Below are positions 1 to 7,463 of a DNA stretch of 39,105 nucleotides, piece after piece. Within the stretch, counting starts at the first letter, position 1. The number at the start of each line of letters is the position of its first letter. Where the stretch lies: positions 1-39,105 of the forward strand of contig CAIVQH010000006.1 in the NCBI GenBank assembly GCA_903907995.1, read 5' to 3'. The notes under the pieces are model-generated. The model had not been told where the DNA came from. It saw nothing but the letters and a program-made list of their open reading frames with translations, and searched no databases. This stretch comes from an uncultured Verrucomicrobiota bacterium. Lineage in GTDB: Bacteria; Verrucomicrobiota; Verrucomicrobiia; Limisphaerales; UBA9464. Made by a program: the position numbers and the translations under genes.

Positions 1-102
1 CAGAACCGCAGGCTGGCCCGGGATTACGAGCAGACCGAGACCAGCGCCACTGGGCTCATCTACGTCGCCATGATACGCCTCATGCTCCGCCGGCTGGCCT
101 AA
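1..102 (+). CDS. IS5-family transposase, C-terminal fragment
   Basis: The frame is open from base 1 to a TAA at 100-102 and encodes 33 residues that look like the last residues of an IS5-family DDE transposase (NRRLARDYEQT followed by YVAMIRLMLRRLA). This tail, with a conserved YE pair and a basic MIRLMLRRLA end, is typical of the IS427-like branch of IS5. The catalytic DDE residues lie outside the window, so activity cannot be judged. A likely terminal inverted repeat follows at 118-135, and a phosphatase reading frame resumes straight after it, so the element appears to sit inside that gene. Confidence 0.8.
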   Translation, partial: QNRRLARDYEQTETSATGLIYVAMIRLMLRRLA

Positions 103-117
103 TCGCTCAGCATTCAT

Positions 118-135
118 GAGTTCTCAGACAGGCTC
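118..135 (+). repeat. Probable IS terminal inverted repeat
   Basis: An 18-bp sequence lies between the transposase stop and the point where phosphatase coding resumes. Its outer end reads GAGCCTGTCTGAGAACTC on the complementary strand. The candidate 3-bp target duplication TAA follows at 136-138. Confidence 0.6.
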
Positions 136-677
136 TAAGCGCGGTCTATACCTCGCCGATGGGCCGCACCGTGGCGACGGCCCGGTACATTTCTGAACCA
201 CACGGTCTGCAGGTGCAGGTGCGCGACGGTCTCCGGGAGATTTCACACGGACGCTGGGAACAGCTCACTCGCAAGGAGGTGGAGGCCAAGTTCGGCGACG
301 AGTACGCCTGCTGGGAGGAAGACCCGTTCACCTTCGCGCCGGTGGGCGGGGAAACCGGGCTGGCGGTGGTGGCGCGGGCCTTGCCGATCCTACGCGAAAT
401 TGTGACGGCGCATCCCGAGCAGCAGATTGCCGTGGTTTCGCATAAGGCCACGATCCGGCTGCTGCTCTGTGTGCTGTTGGGCTTCGATCCGCGCACCTAT
501 CGTGACCGGCTCGACCAGAGCCCGGCCTGCCTCAACATCCTCGACTTCAAGGATCCCGCCCACGCACGGCTCACGCTGTTCAACGACGTGTCGCACTACG
601 GTGACCAGGGGTTGGAGCTCCCGGCGGCACCGAAGGGGCGCCTGTCGAAGTGGTGGGACGGGACGGGGAAGCAGTGA
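136..677 (+). pseudogene. Histidine phosphatase (phosphoglycerate mutase-like), 5'-truncated by the IS element
   Basis: From about base 138 the frame reads SAVYTSPMGRTVATA, the usual second block of histidine phosphatases of the CobC/GpmB type. It continues with REISHGRWE, PFTFAPVGGE and VVSHKATIRLL, which holds the second catalytic His, and ends at TGA 675-677. The N-terminal block with the phospho-accepting RHG motif is missing and would lie on the far side of the IS element. The ATG at 159 opens a 172-residue frame but would give a protein without the catalytic His, so I treat this as the 3' part of a disrupted gene. If the IS were excised with its 3-bp duplication, the frame would be kept. 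Confidence 0.75.
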
Positions 678-706
678 TCAGTAAACAGTGAGTCGTTGAT
701 CAGTGG
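672..706. repeat. Short AT-rich repeat tract (GATCAGT units)
   Basis: The tract has GATCAGT twice (676-682 and near 698-704) plus related CAGTGA and AACAGTGA units, just behind the phosphatase stop. A similar tract with ATCAGTGA, ATCAGTAA and ATCAGTGA units occurs at 13383-13419. Both are intergenic, and both have a lower GC content than the flanking genes. Confidence 0.5.
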
Positions 707-749
707 TGCGAAGCCAAACAACGACCAGCCAGCGCGCCTGCACTTCCCC

Positions 750-780
750 ATTCGAAACTCGAAACTCGCAATTCGAAATT
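750..780. repeat. Repeat tract with TTCGAAACTC units
   Basis: CGAAACTC occurs twice in tandem (753-768), bounded by two palindromic TTCGAA sites near 751 and 772. It lies between the phosphatase remnant and the end of rpoN. No coding function is seen. It looks like low-complexity intergenic sequence of the kind seen between genes in some GC-rich genomes. Confidence 0.4.
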
Positions 781-797
781 TTGAGCCCTTGGCTCAA
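781..797 (-). terminator. Hairpin over the rpoN stop codon
   Basis: TTGAGCC at 781-787 and GGCTCAA at 791-797 form a perfect 7-bp stem with a CTT loop, overlapping the rpoN stop codon (794-796). On the minus strand the hairpin is followed by AATTTCG, a weak run of T, so termination is possible but not strong. Confidence 0.4.
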
Positions 798-2293
798 TAC
801 TTCTTTCGCAGGTGGCTGGGCAGGACGTTCAGCTCGGCGCGGTATTTGGCCACGGTGCGGCGGGCGATCATGATGCCCTTTTCCTTCAGCTTCGCGACGA
901 GTTCCTCGTCGGAGAGCGGGGAGGAGCTGTTCTCGTTGGAGATCAGTTCGGCGAGAATCGTTTTCACGCTCGTATTCGACATGTTCTCACCCGAGGAGGT
1001 GGCCACGCCGGAGGTGAAGAAGAACTTCATCTCGAACAGGCCCTGCGGGGTGGCCATGTACTTGCCCGAGACGGCTCGGCTCACGGTCGTCTCATGGACG
1101 CCCACGACTTCGGCGATCTGCACCATCGTCATGGGGTGAAGGTGGGTGACCCCCTTGTCCAGGAATTCCCGCTGCCGCTTCACGATCTCGTTGGCGATGT
1201 TGAGGATCGTGCTCTGGCGCTGGTGGATGCTCTTGATGAGGAATTTCCCCGCCTTGATCTTGTCGCGGATGTATTCGCGGACCTCGCCCGAGGTTTCGGC
1301 CTGGGTCAGCAAATCCTTGTAGTGGTTGCTGATCCGCAGGTGGGGAATGTGGTCGTTGTTGGTCGTGACGGTGTACTCGCCGTCTTCCCGCCGCACGACA
1401 TGGACCTCCGGCAGCACGTACTGGTTGCCATCCGGCGCATACACCCGGCCGGGACGCGGGTCGAGGTGGGCGATATTGCCCGCGAGCCGCTGGGCCTCGG
1501 CCGCCGTGATGCCAAGCTGGCGGGCGATCTCTGGATAGCGACGCTTGCCGAGCGACTCCATGTGGTCGCGAATGATGGCGTATTCGAGGGATTCCTGCCG
1601 GCCGGCCCGTTCCAGCTGGAGCATGAGGCACTCGCGCAAATCGCGGGCACCGACACCCGGGGGCTGGAAGCTCTGGACGACCTTGAGCGCGGTCTCGAGA
1701 TCCTCCAGGGAAAGCCCGGTGGAAAATGAAAGCTCCGAAAGTCCGGACTGGAGGTAACCGTGATCGTCGATGTTCCCGATGAGCAGTTCGGCGACCTGCC
1801 GGAGGCGTTCATCCAGGTCGGAAGTGCGCGCCTGATCGAGCAGCTCGGCCTGGAGCGAAGTCTCCGCCGTCAGCGAGTCGAACATGAACTGCCGCCGTTC
1901 CTCGTCCTCGGGCGTGGAGCGGTTGACGGTGTTCGTGGCGGAGAAATGGTCCCGCCATTCCTGATCGAGCTGGATCAGGCGCTGAAGTTCGACGTCGAGA
2001 CGGTCCACCGGCTCGTTGGACGGTTTCTCGGTCGAGGGGTCGTACTGCGTGTCCGGCGGCGGTTCGGTCGGGTCCAGCAGGGCGGCGGCATCGTCCGAGT
2101 TCGACTCGCGCTCCTCCTGGGAGATGTCACTGATGGCAGCCTCCTCGAGCATGGGGTTCTGCTGCAGCTCCTGCTCCACCATCGCCTTCAGTTCGAGCAC
2201 CGGCGCCTGCAGCAACGCCAGCGACTGCTGGAGCTGCGGCGACAGCACCATCTGCTGCGACATGCGCTGCGAGAGATGAAGACCCTGTGACAT
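794..2293 (-). CDS. rpoN: RNA polymerase sigma-54 factor RpoN
   Basis: The protein is a sigma-54 factor, which directs RNA polymerase to -24/-12 promoters and needs an AAA+ activator to open them. From the chosen ATG at 2291-2293 it has about 499 residues, a normal length. The N-terminal activator-interaction region is Gln-rich (RMSQQMVLSPQLQQSL), followed by an acidic linker, the core-binding region and a helix-turn-helix segment. The hallmark RpoN box is intact near the C-terminus (ARRTVAKYRAEL). The frame is open upstream to 2428, but those 45 residues do not look like a sigma-54 N-terminus, so I prefer the internal ATG. The gene is divergent from the MBL-fold gene at 2451. Flagellar genes are a frequent sigma-54 target, and a matching promoter-like site is seen near fliO. 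Confidence 0.96.
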   Translation of the reverse strand: MSQGLHLSQRMSQQMVLSPQLQQSLALLQAPVLELKAMVEQELQQNPMLEEAAISDISQEERESNSDDAAALLDPTEPPPDTQYDPSTEKPSNEPVDRLDVELQRLIQLDQEWRDHFSATNTVNRSTPEDEERRQFMFDSLTAETSLQAELLDQARTSDLDERLRQVAELLIGNIDDHGYLQSGLSELSFSTGLSLEDLETALKVVQSFQPPGVGARDLRECLMLQLERAGRQESLEYAIIRDHMESLGKRRYPEIARQLGITAAEAQRLAGNIAHLDPRPGRVYAPDGNQYVLPEVHVVRREDGEYTVTTNNDHIPHLRISNHYKDLLTQAETSGEVREYIRDKIKAGKFLIKSIHQRQSTILNIANEIVKRQREFLDKGVTHLHPMTMVQIAEVVGVHETTVSRAVSGKYMATPQGLFEMKFFFTSGVATSSGENMSNTSVKTILAELISNENSSSPLSDEELVAKLKEKGIMIARRTVAKYRAELNVLPSHLRKKY

Positions 2294-2450
2294 CTGGCGC
2301 GAGACTAACGCGGAAAGCCCTTTACACAAGCATTCCGTGAATCTGGCACGAATCTTGAGTGGTAGGCTTGACAGTCGGGTTCGCTTTCCGGAATTCCCCG
2401 CCAGGACGGAAAACCCTCGCCCGTCCATGGGTGCCGCCTAACCTCCGGCC

Positions 2451-3254
2451 GTGCCTGTGCAGTTCACCATCCTCGGCAGCGGTTCCGGCGGCAATTGCGC
2501 CTATCTGGAAGCCGGGGAAACGCGCCTGCTGATCGACGCCGGTTTCAGCGCGCGGCAGATCCGCGAACGCCTCGCCGGCATTGGCCGCGCGCCGGAAGGG
2601 CTGACCGGCATCCTCGTCACCCATGAGCACGGCGACCACATCACCGGCCTGGGCACGCTCTGCGCTAAGACGGGCATCACGATTTACGCGAACCGGTTCA
2701 CCCGTGAGGCGATTGAAAAGCAGTTTCCCGCGGCCGGACTGAAGTTTGCGGTCTTCGAGACCGGCGCGGCGTTCTCGGTGGGCGAGGTGGAGGTGCAGTC
2801 TTTCAGCGTGCCACATGACGCGATGGACCCGGTCGGTTTTCTGCTCCGCACCATCGCGGGCAATATTGGCTTCCTGACCGATCTGGGGCACGCGACGAAG
2901 CTCATTCTGGAGCGCGTCAAACCGGCCAACGTGCTGGTGCTGGAGGCAAACCACGACCTGAAGCTCCTGCAGGACGATACGCGCCGTCCCTGGAGCACCA
3001 AGCAGCGCATCCTCAGCCGGCACGGCCACCTGTCGAACGACGCGGCGGCGGAGGTCGCCGTGCAACTCGCCAATGCCGAACTGCATCGCATTTACCTCGG
3101 GCACCTGAGCCGGGATTGCAACCGGCCGGAACTGGCCCACCGCACGGTCGTCACCCGTCTCCGCGAAGTGGGCGCGAACCATATCGCGGTGGACAGCACC
3201 TCGCAGGAGAAACCCAGTCCCACGCTGCCGCTCGCCGGCTTCCGGCTGCTCTAA
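2451..3254 (+). CDS. MBL-fold metallo-hydrolase, WalJ/YycJ-like
   Basis: A 267-residue metallo-beta-lactamase-fold protein with the metal motif HEHGDH at residues 58-63, an upstream GSGSGGN glycine-rich strand typical of the YycJ/WalJ group, and later metal-site candidates in VPHDAMDP and LTDLGHA. WalJ-like proteins are thought to be DNA exonucleases or phosphodiesterases of the cytoplasm; I cannot tell the substrate here. The start is a GTG at 2451, chosen because the family motif begins within ten residues. The gene ends 3 bases before the next ATG, so it is probably co-transcribed with the GH57 gene. A TTGACA sequence at about 2368 could be a -35 box, but no clear -10 follows. Confidence 0.85.
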   Translation: MPVQFTILGSGSGGNCAYLEAGETRLLIDAGFSARQIRERLAGIGRAPEGLTGILVTHEHGDHITGLGTLCAKTGITIYANRFTREAIEKQFPAAGLKFAVFETGAAFSVGEVEVQSFSVPHDAMDPVGFLLRTIAGNIGFLTDLGHATKLILERVKPANVLVLEANHDLKLLQDDTRRPWSTKQRILSRHGHLSNDAAAEVAVQLANAELHRIYLGHLSRDCNRPELAHRTVVTRLREVGANHIAVDSTSQEKPSPTLPLAGFRLL

Positions 3255-3257
3255 TTC

Positions 3258-4910
3258 ATGACACCGGTGACCGGCCAGCTCGCGCTCGTTCTGCATGCCC
3301 ATCTGCCGTTTGTGCGGCATCCGGAGCATCCCAGCTTTTACGAGGAGACGTGGCTGTTTGAGGCCATCACGGAATGCTACCTGCCGCTGTTGCGGATGAT
3401 GGACGGCTGGACGCGCGACGGTCTGCCGTGGCGGCTGTCGCTCACGCTCACGCCGACGCTGTGCGCGATGCTCGACGATCCGCTGCTGCAATCCCGTTAC
3501 GCGCAATATCTCGACTCGCTGCTCGGGCTGGCGGCGAAGGAGCTGGAGCGCGCGCATTTCGATCCGGCAACGCAGGCGCTGGCCCGCTTCTACCTTGAAC
3601 GGATCATGGAAGCGCGGAGCGGGGAGCGGGGAGCGTGGAATGAAGAAACGGGGAGTGTGTTGGGCCGCTTCGCGGAGCATCAGCGGAATGGGAACCTGGA
3701 GATTTTGACCTGTGCAGCCACGCATGCGCTGCTGCCGTTGCTGACCGGGGAACCGGCATCCATCCGCGCACAGTTGGGGGTGGCCGTCATGGACTACCGG
3801 CGGCGCTTTGGCTGCCCACCATCGGGCATCTGGCTGCCGGAGTGCGCGTGGTCGGCGGATGTGGGCCCATTCCTGCGCGGAGCGGGCTTGCGCTGGTTCC
3901 TCACCGAAACGCATGCGCTGTTGCGGGCGAAGCCGCAGCCGCGCGCCGCGACCTTCGCCCCCGTGATCACGCCGGACGGGCTCGCCGCCTTTGCCCGTGA
4001 TCCGGCCAGTGCGCGGCAGGTCTGGAGCCGGCGCGAAGGCTATCCGGGCGATGCGCGGTATCGCGAATTTCACCGCGATCTGGCGCATGAGGCCGAGTGG
4101 ACCTACGTCCAGCCCCATCTGGCCACCGATCAGCGCACGTTCACGGGTTTCAAGTACCACCGCGTCACCGGGGCGAACGTGCCGGCGGAGGCCAAGGAGC
4201 TTTACGACCGCACGGCGGCGCTCGCCGCCGTGGCGGAGCACGCCGCCCACTTTGTGGAGCAACGGGCGCTCCAATGCGCGGCAGCCACGCCGCTGCTGGG
4301 GCGTCCACCGCTGCTCGTGGTCCCCTATGATGCGGAACTGTTTGGCCATTGGTGGTTTGAAGGACCGGAATTTCTCGATGCCGTGGTCCGCCGGATTGCC
4401 AGCGGAGCGGATGGCCTCGCACTGACCACGCCGGGCGAATACCTCCGCCAATTCCCGACGCATCAGCAGGCCATTCCGGCTGCGTCATCGTGGGGGGAGG
4501 GGGGCCATCTGGGCGTATGGCTCGACGAATCCAACGCGTGGATGCAGCCGCTCTTGCGAGGCGCGGCCGCCCGCATGACAGCGCTGGCCGACCATTTCGC
4601 CAGCGAGGTCACGGATCATCTGATTGAGCGAGGTCTCAGGCAGGCGGGCCGGGAACTCCTGCTGGCGCAGGCGAGCGACTGGCCCTTTCTCGTGAAGATG
4701 GGCACGGCGGGGGACTACCCGGCCCGCCGCTTCCGCGAGCACGTCGAAAACTTCAACCGGCTGGCGGAGACGCTGGAAGCGCCGTCTGTGGAAATGCTGC
4801 GTGCCGTTTTGGAACCGCTGGAGGCGCGGAACAACCTGTTTTCCGACCTGGATTGGCGCTGGTGGTGCGGACGTAAATCGGCTCACGGGGTGTCCGAGCG
4901 CACGCGGTAA
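3258..4910 (+). CDS. Glycoside hydrolase family 57, 1,4-alpha-glucan branching-type enzyme
   Basis: A 550-residue cytoplasmic GH57 protein. Family motifs are in order: HAHLPFVRHPEH at residues 13-24, WLPECAW at 192-198 with the likely nucleophile Glu195, and PYDAELFGHWWFEGPEF from 356 with the likely acid Asp358. A C-terminal helical domain (about 430-540) matches the DUF1957 type seen in GH57 branching enzymes, so glycogen branching is the best guess; an amylase or 4-alpha-glucanotransferase role is less likely. Residues about 118-134 form a low-complexity stretch encoded by tandem GGAGCGG units, probably a later insertion. The gene follows the MBL gene by 3 bases. Its last 28 bp overlap the convergent dehydrogenase gene. 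Confidence 0.88.
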   Translation: MTPVTGQLALVLHAHLPFVRHPEHPSFYEETWLFEAITECYLPLLRMMDGWTRDGLPWRLSLTLTPTLCAMLDDPLLQSRYAQYLDSLLGLAAKELERAHFDPATQALARFYLERIMEARSGERGAWNEETGSVLGRFAEHQRNGNLEILTCAATHALLPLLTGEPASIRAQLGVAVMDYRRRFGCPPSGIWLPECAWSADVGPFLRGAGLRWFLTETHALLRAKPQPRAATFAPVITPDGLAAFARDPASARQVWSRREGYPGDARYREFHRDLAHEAEWTYVQPHLATDQRTFTGFKYHRVTGANVPAEAKELYDRTAALAAVAEHAAHFVEQRALQCAAATPLLGRPPLLVVPYDAELFGHWWFEGPEFLDAVVRRIASGADGLALTTPGEYLRQFPTHQQAIPAASSWGEGGHLGVWLDESNAWMQPLLRGAAARMTALADHFASEVTDHLIERGLRQAGRELLLAQASDWPFLVKMGTAGDYPARRFREHVENFNRLAETLEAPSVEMLRAVLEPLEARNNLFSDLDWRWWCGRKSAHGVSERTR

Positions 4911-7396
4911 AACTGCGGGCGGTCACCGAGCGGCACCTGAAGCTCCAGGGTGCGGGGCAGGGCGGGGTAGGCCGGCTCGGTGCCGGGCACGTCCAGCCGC
5001 AGCCAATGCGGGGCGGCCAGGTCGTCAGTCGCTTCCAGTTGGATCGCCTGGTTGGTCGGCTGTCCAATGTGGAGACTCAACTGGCCGTTGTGCGCGTCGG
5101 CGCGAACCGTGGCCGGATCGTTGGTTAAGGGATTACCGAGCTGATAGATCCAACGCTGGATCAGTTGGGCACCGGCGTCGTCCGCGACATTGGAAGCGAT
5201 CGGCGGCATCTGCCCGGGGCCACGCATCGACTGGCGCTGGAACAGTACCGAATGCTCGGGCGATCCAGCGACGAGCACACGGTTGGCGGTGTCGCCGCGC
5301 GTGTCGTTCAAACGGCCATTGATCAGGCCCGCAAGATCCGTCTTGGTCTGCAATCGTGCATCGAAAAATCCGCCGCCGGGTCCGCCGGGCCGGTGGCAGA
5401 GGCTGCAGTTGGCCGCGAGATAGGAGCGCACGCGCCACTCCACGCTGACCGATTCGTCGTCCGTGGCCGCGAGGGAGGCCAGCGGTGTGAGATTGGCTGG
5501 CGGGTTGGCGAAATAGCCGGCGTCGGCCAGCGCGGCGATCTGATTGGTGGTGATGCCACCCGGATAGGTAAAACTGCGGTTCAGCTGAGCGGTGTTGAAG
5601 CTGAGCGTAAGGCCGGCGGCGGGATTGTGGCAGGAGAGGCACTCCGCCCGGCTGGGGTAGTGCCAGACCTGCGTCTGTGCGACGCCGTTAATGATGCGGG
5701 TGATGGTTTCGTTCGTGCCTTCCTCGGGCACGAGCACGGCGTTGGTCGGCGAATCCCAACGGTAGGTGATGCCATAGACGCCATTCGTGTTGCGGACGAT
5801 AAACCGGGTCTCCACCCGGCGCGACGACTCGGGGACGCCGTTGGTCAGCTCCAGGTCGAAGTGCTTCACCCAGACCGCGCCATTGGGCGAAGACCAGGTA
5901 TCGTTGGTGGCGAAACCGAGCTGCTGAGCCGGATCTGGCACACAGAACCAGCGCTGCTTTTTGGCGCCGTCGGACCAGAAGGGCAGGTTTACGGAATAGG
6001 CGACCAAGCCAGCCGCCGGAGTGAGCGAGGCGGTATCCGCGAATGCACCGGTATCGGCAAGGGTCGGTGGGATGGGCGCGCCTGTGAACGTCGGATTGTA
6101 GTCGAGCCGCTGGATCAACCCGCTGTTCACGTTAATGGTGAGGATGTCCCCGTTGCGCGGGTCCGTGCCGAAGGCTGAGATGCCCGTCTGACCAAGCAGG
6201 CGGGTGATCTGGGGCGCGGCGGAATCCTGCCGGTGCAAGGACCAGATGTTGCCGCTGACATTGTCCGCATAAATGTAGGCGCCAAAAAGCTGGGCCAGAC
6301 GGGCCCCCCGATAAACCAGGCCGCCAATCACGCAGTTGCCCTTGTCGGTACCGGAACCGTGCGGATAGGAGTAAACCGGCGGGACGTAGTTGAACTGCGG
6401 ATCGGTCAGAAAACCGGTGGGCATTCCATAGGGTCCGGCAATGTCGCCCTCGCGAAAGGCCCAGCCGTGATTCGCGCCCTTGCGGGTGACGAAGATGCTT
6501 TCCCAATGGTCCTGTCCGACATCGCCGATCCACAGATCGCCGTTGGCCGGGTCGAACGACCAGCGCCACGGGTTGCGCAGCCCGACCACGAAATATTCCG
6601 TACGGACTTTGGCGGCGACCACGGGCTGGCCGTTGAAGCTGCTCGCGCCAACGAACGGGTTGTCGGCCGGGATGCGGTAGTTGCCCACCACGGCGGGGTG
6701 AGGATTGGGGGCCAGCGAACCTTCGCGGTTGTCCACGTCCAGGCGGAGAAGACCGGCAAACAGGTCGGCATCGATCTTCTGGGCGTTGTTGAACTGGTTA
6801 TTGGCGCCGCCACCGTCGCCGAGCGACACGTAAATATAACCATCCGGCCCGAAATGCACGTCGCCGGCGTTGTGGTTCGAGGCCGGGTCCGCCTGCTGGA
6901 AGAGAATCACCTCTGAGGCGGCATCGGCGAGGTTGGGATTGGCGGCGGAGACGTGAAATTCGCTGAGGCGGTCATGCAGCTGGTTGGCATGGCCGGTCGT
7001 GGAGGCCGTCACCGTGCGATAGAGGAAAATTCGTCCGTTGGTCGCGTAGCCGGGATGAAAGGCGAGTCCCAGCAGGCCTTCCTCACCGCCATAGGCGGTC
7101 TTGGCCGTGAGATCGAGGAAGACCACCTTCTGCGGATTTCCCAGGTCAGGGAGGACGGTGATGCGCCCGGGCTGTTCGACCACAAACAGGCGGTTGGTTT
7201 CGCCCGGAGGAGTCGCGATGGCCACCGGGGCGGAAAAGGTGAGCCCGGGGAAGGCATTTCCCAACTGGTACCCGAAGGAGCCGGGTACCTCCGGCAGTTT
7301 CAGGGTGCCGTTGGGTACGCGCGTCAAAGGGCCGGCCACCGCCGGGGTCATGGCTGCGCCGGCGGCCAGCAGCAGGAAGAGGAGGGGACGCAGCAT
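4883..7396 (-). CDS. PQQ-dependent sugar dehydrogenase-like propeller fused to a diheme cytochrome c module
   Basis: An 837-residue secreted protein. It has a signal peptide (residues 1-21, MLRPLLFLLLAAGAA), then a six-bladed propeller of the soluble glucose/aldose dehydrogenase (GSDH) type at about 40-435. Typical strings are LFVVEQPGRI, GGEEGLLGLAFHPGY, VSLGDGGG and LRNPWRWSFDP. A second module at about 450-760 has two heme-attachment motifs, CLSCH (near 585) and CSLCH (near 665), and resembles SO2930-type diheme cytochromes. The last 60 residues form a beta-rich tail ending in FYRVRSDTP. Likely role: periplasmic sugar oxidation with electrons passed to hemes in the same chain; substrate unknown. 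A gene at 25433-29386 shares the diheme module. Confidence 0.88.
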   Translation of the reverse strand: MLRPLLFLLLAAGAAMTPAVAGPLTRVPNGTLKLPEVPGSFGYQLGNAFPGLTFSAPVAIATPPGETNRLFVVEQPGRITVLPDLGNPQKVVFLDLTAKTAYGGEEGLLGLAFHPGYATNGRIFLYRTVTASTTGHANQLHDRLSEFHVSAANPNLADAASEVILFQQADPASNHNAGDVHFGPDGYIYVSLGDGGGANNQFNNAQKIDADLFAGLLRLDVDNREGSLAPNPHPAVVGNYRIPADNPFVGASSFNGQPVVAAKVRTEYFVVGLRNPWRWSFDPANGDLWIGDVGQDHWESIFVTRKGANHGWAFREGDIAGPYGMPTGFLTDPQFNYVPPVYSYPHGSGTDKGNCVIGGLVYRGARLAQLFGAYIYADNVSGNIWSLHRQDSAAPQITRLLGQTGISAFGTDPRNGDILTINVNSGLIQRLDYNPTFTGAPIPPTLADTGAFADTASLTPAAGLVAYSVNLPFWSDGAKKQRWFCVPDPAQQLGFATNDTWSSPNGAVWVKHFDLELTNGVPESSRRVETRFIVRNTNGVYGITYRWDSPTNAVLVPEEGTNETITRIINGVAQTQVWHYPSRAECLSCHNPAAGLTLSFNTAQLNRSFTYPGGITTNQIAALADAGYFANPPANLTPLASLAATDDESVSVEWRVRSYLAANCSLCHRPGGPGGGFFDARLQTKTDLAGLINGRLNDTRGDTANRVLVAGSPEHSVLFQRQSMRGPGQMPPIASNVADDAGAQLIQRWIYQLGNPLTNDPATVRADAHNGQLSLHIGQPTNQAIQLEATDDLAAPHWLRLDVPGTEPAYPALPRTLELQVPLGDRPQFYRVRSDTP

Positions 7397-7430
7397 GATT
7401 GGAATGTGCGCGCGTTCGGAACCAAGTAAA

Positions 7431-7460
7431 GTGGCGGTTCCGTAAACTTGGGACCGCCAC
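7431..7460 (-). terminator. Hairpin after the lipoprotein array
   Basis: The arms 7431-7441 and 7450-7460 form an 11-bp stem with one G-U pair and an 8-base loop, just past the stop of the last lipoprotein gene (7464). On the minus strand it is followed by TTTACTT, a weak T-run. It may terminate or attenuate transcription between the lipoprotein array and the dehydrogenase gene. Confidence 0.5.
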
Positions 7461-7463
7461 CGA

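Larger units (their letters stand above)
1..135 (+). mobile_element. Right end of an IS5-family insertion sequence
   Basis: The transposase tail (1-102) is followed by 15 bases and then by GAGTTCTCAGACAGGCTC at 118-135. This resembles the terminal inverted repeats of IS5/IS427-group elements, which often start GAGCCTGTCTG when read inward. The next three bases, TAA at 136-138, fit the TNA target duplication usual for that group. The left end and its matching repeat are outside the window, so the boundary is inferred from one side only. Confidence 0.65.

Noticed and set aside
159-677. Intact short phosphatase starting at ATG 159
   Set aside because: The N-terminal RHG catalytic block is missing, and the coding pattern extends upstream of the ATG to the IS boundary.
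2294-2428. N-terminal extension of rpoN
   Set aside because: The 45 extra residues do not resemble sigma-54, whose conserved N-terminus begins at the internal ATG at 2293.
2322-4463. 713-residue open frame on the minus strand
   Set aside because: It is the antisense of the MBL-fold and GH57 genes, is rich in Arg, Gln and His as expected from a GC-rich shadow frame, and shows no domain.
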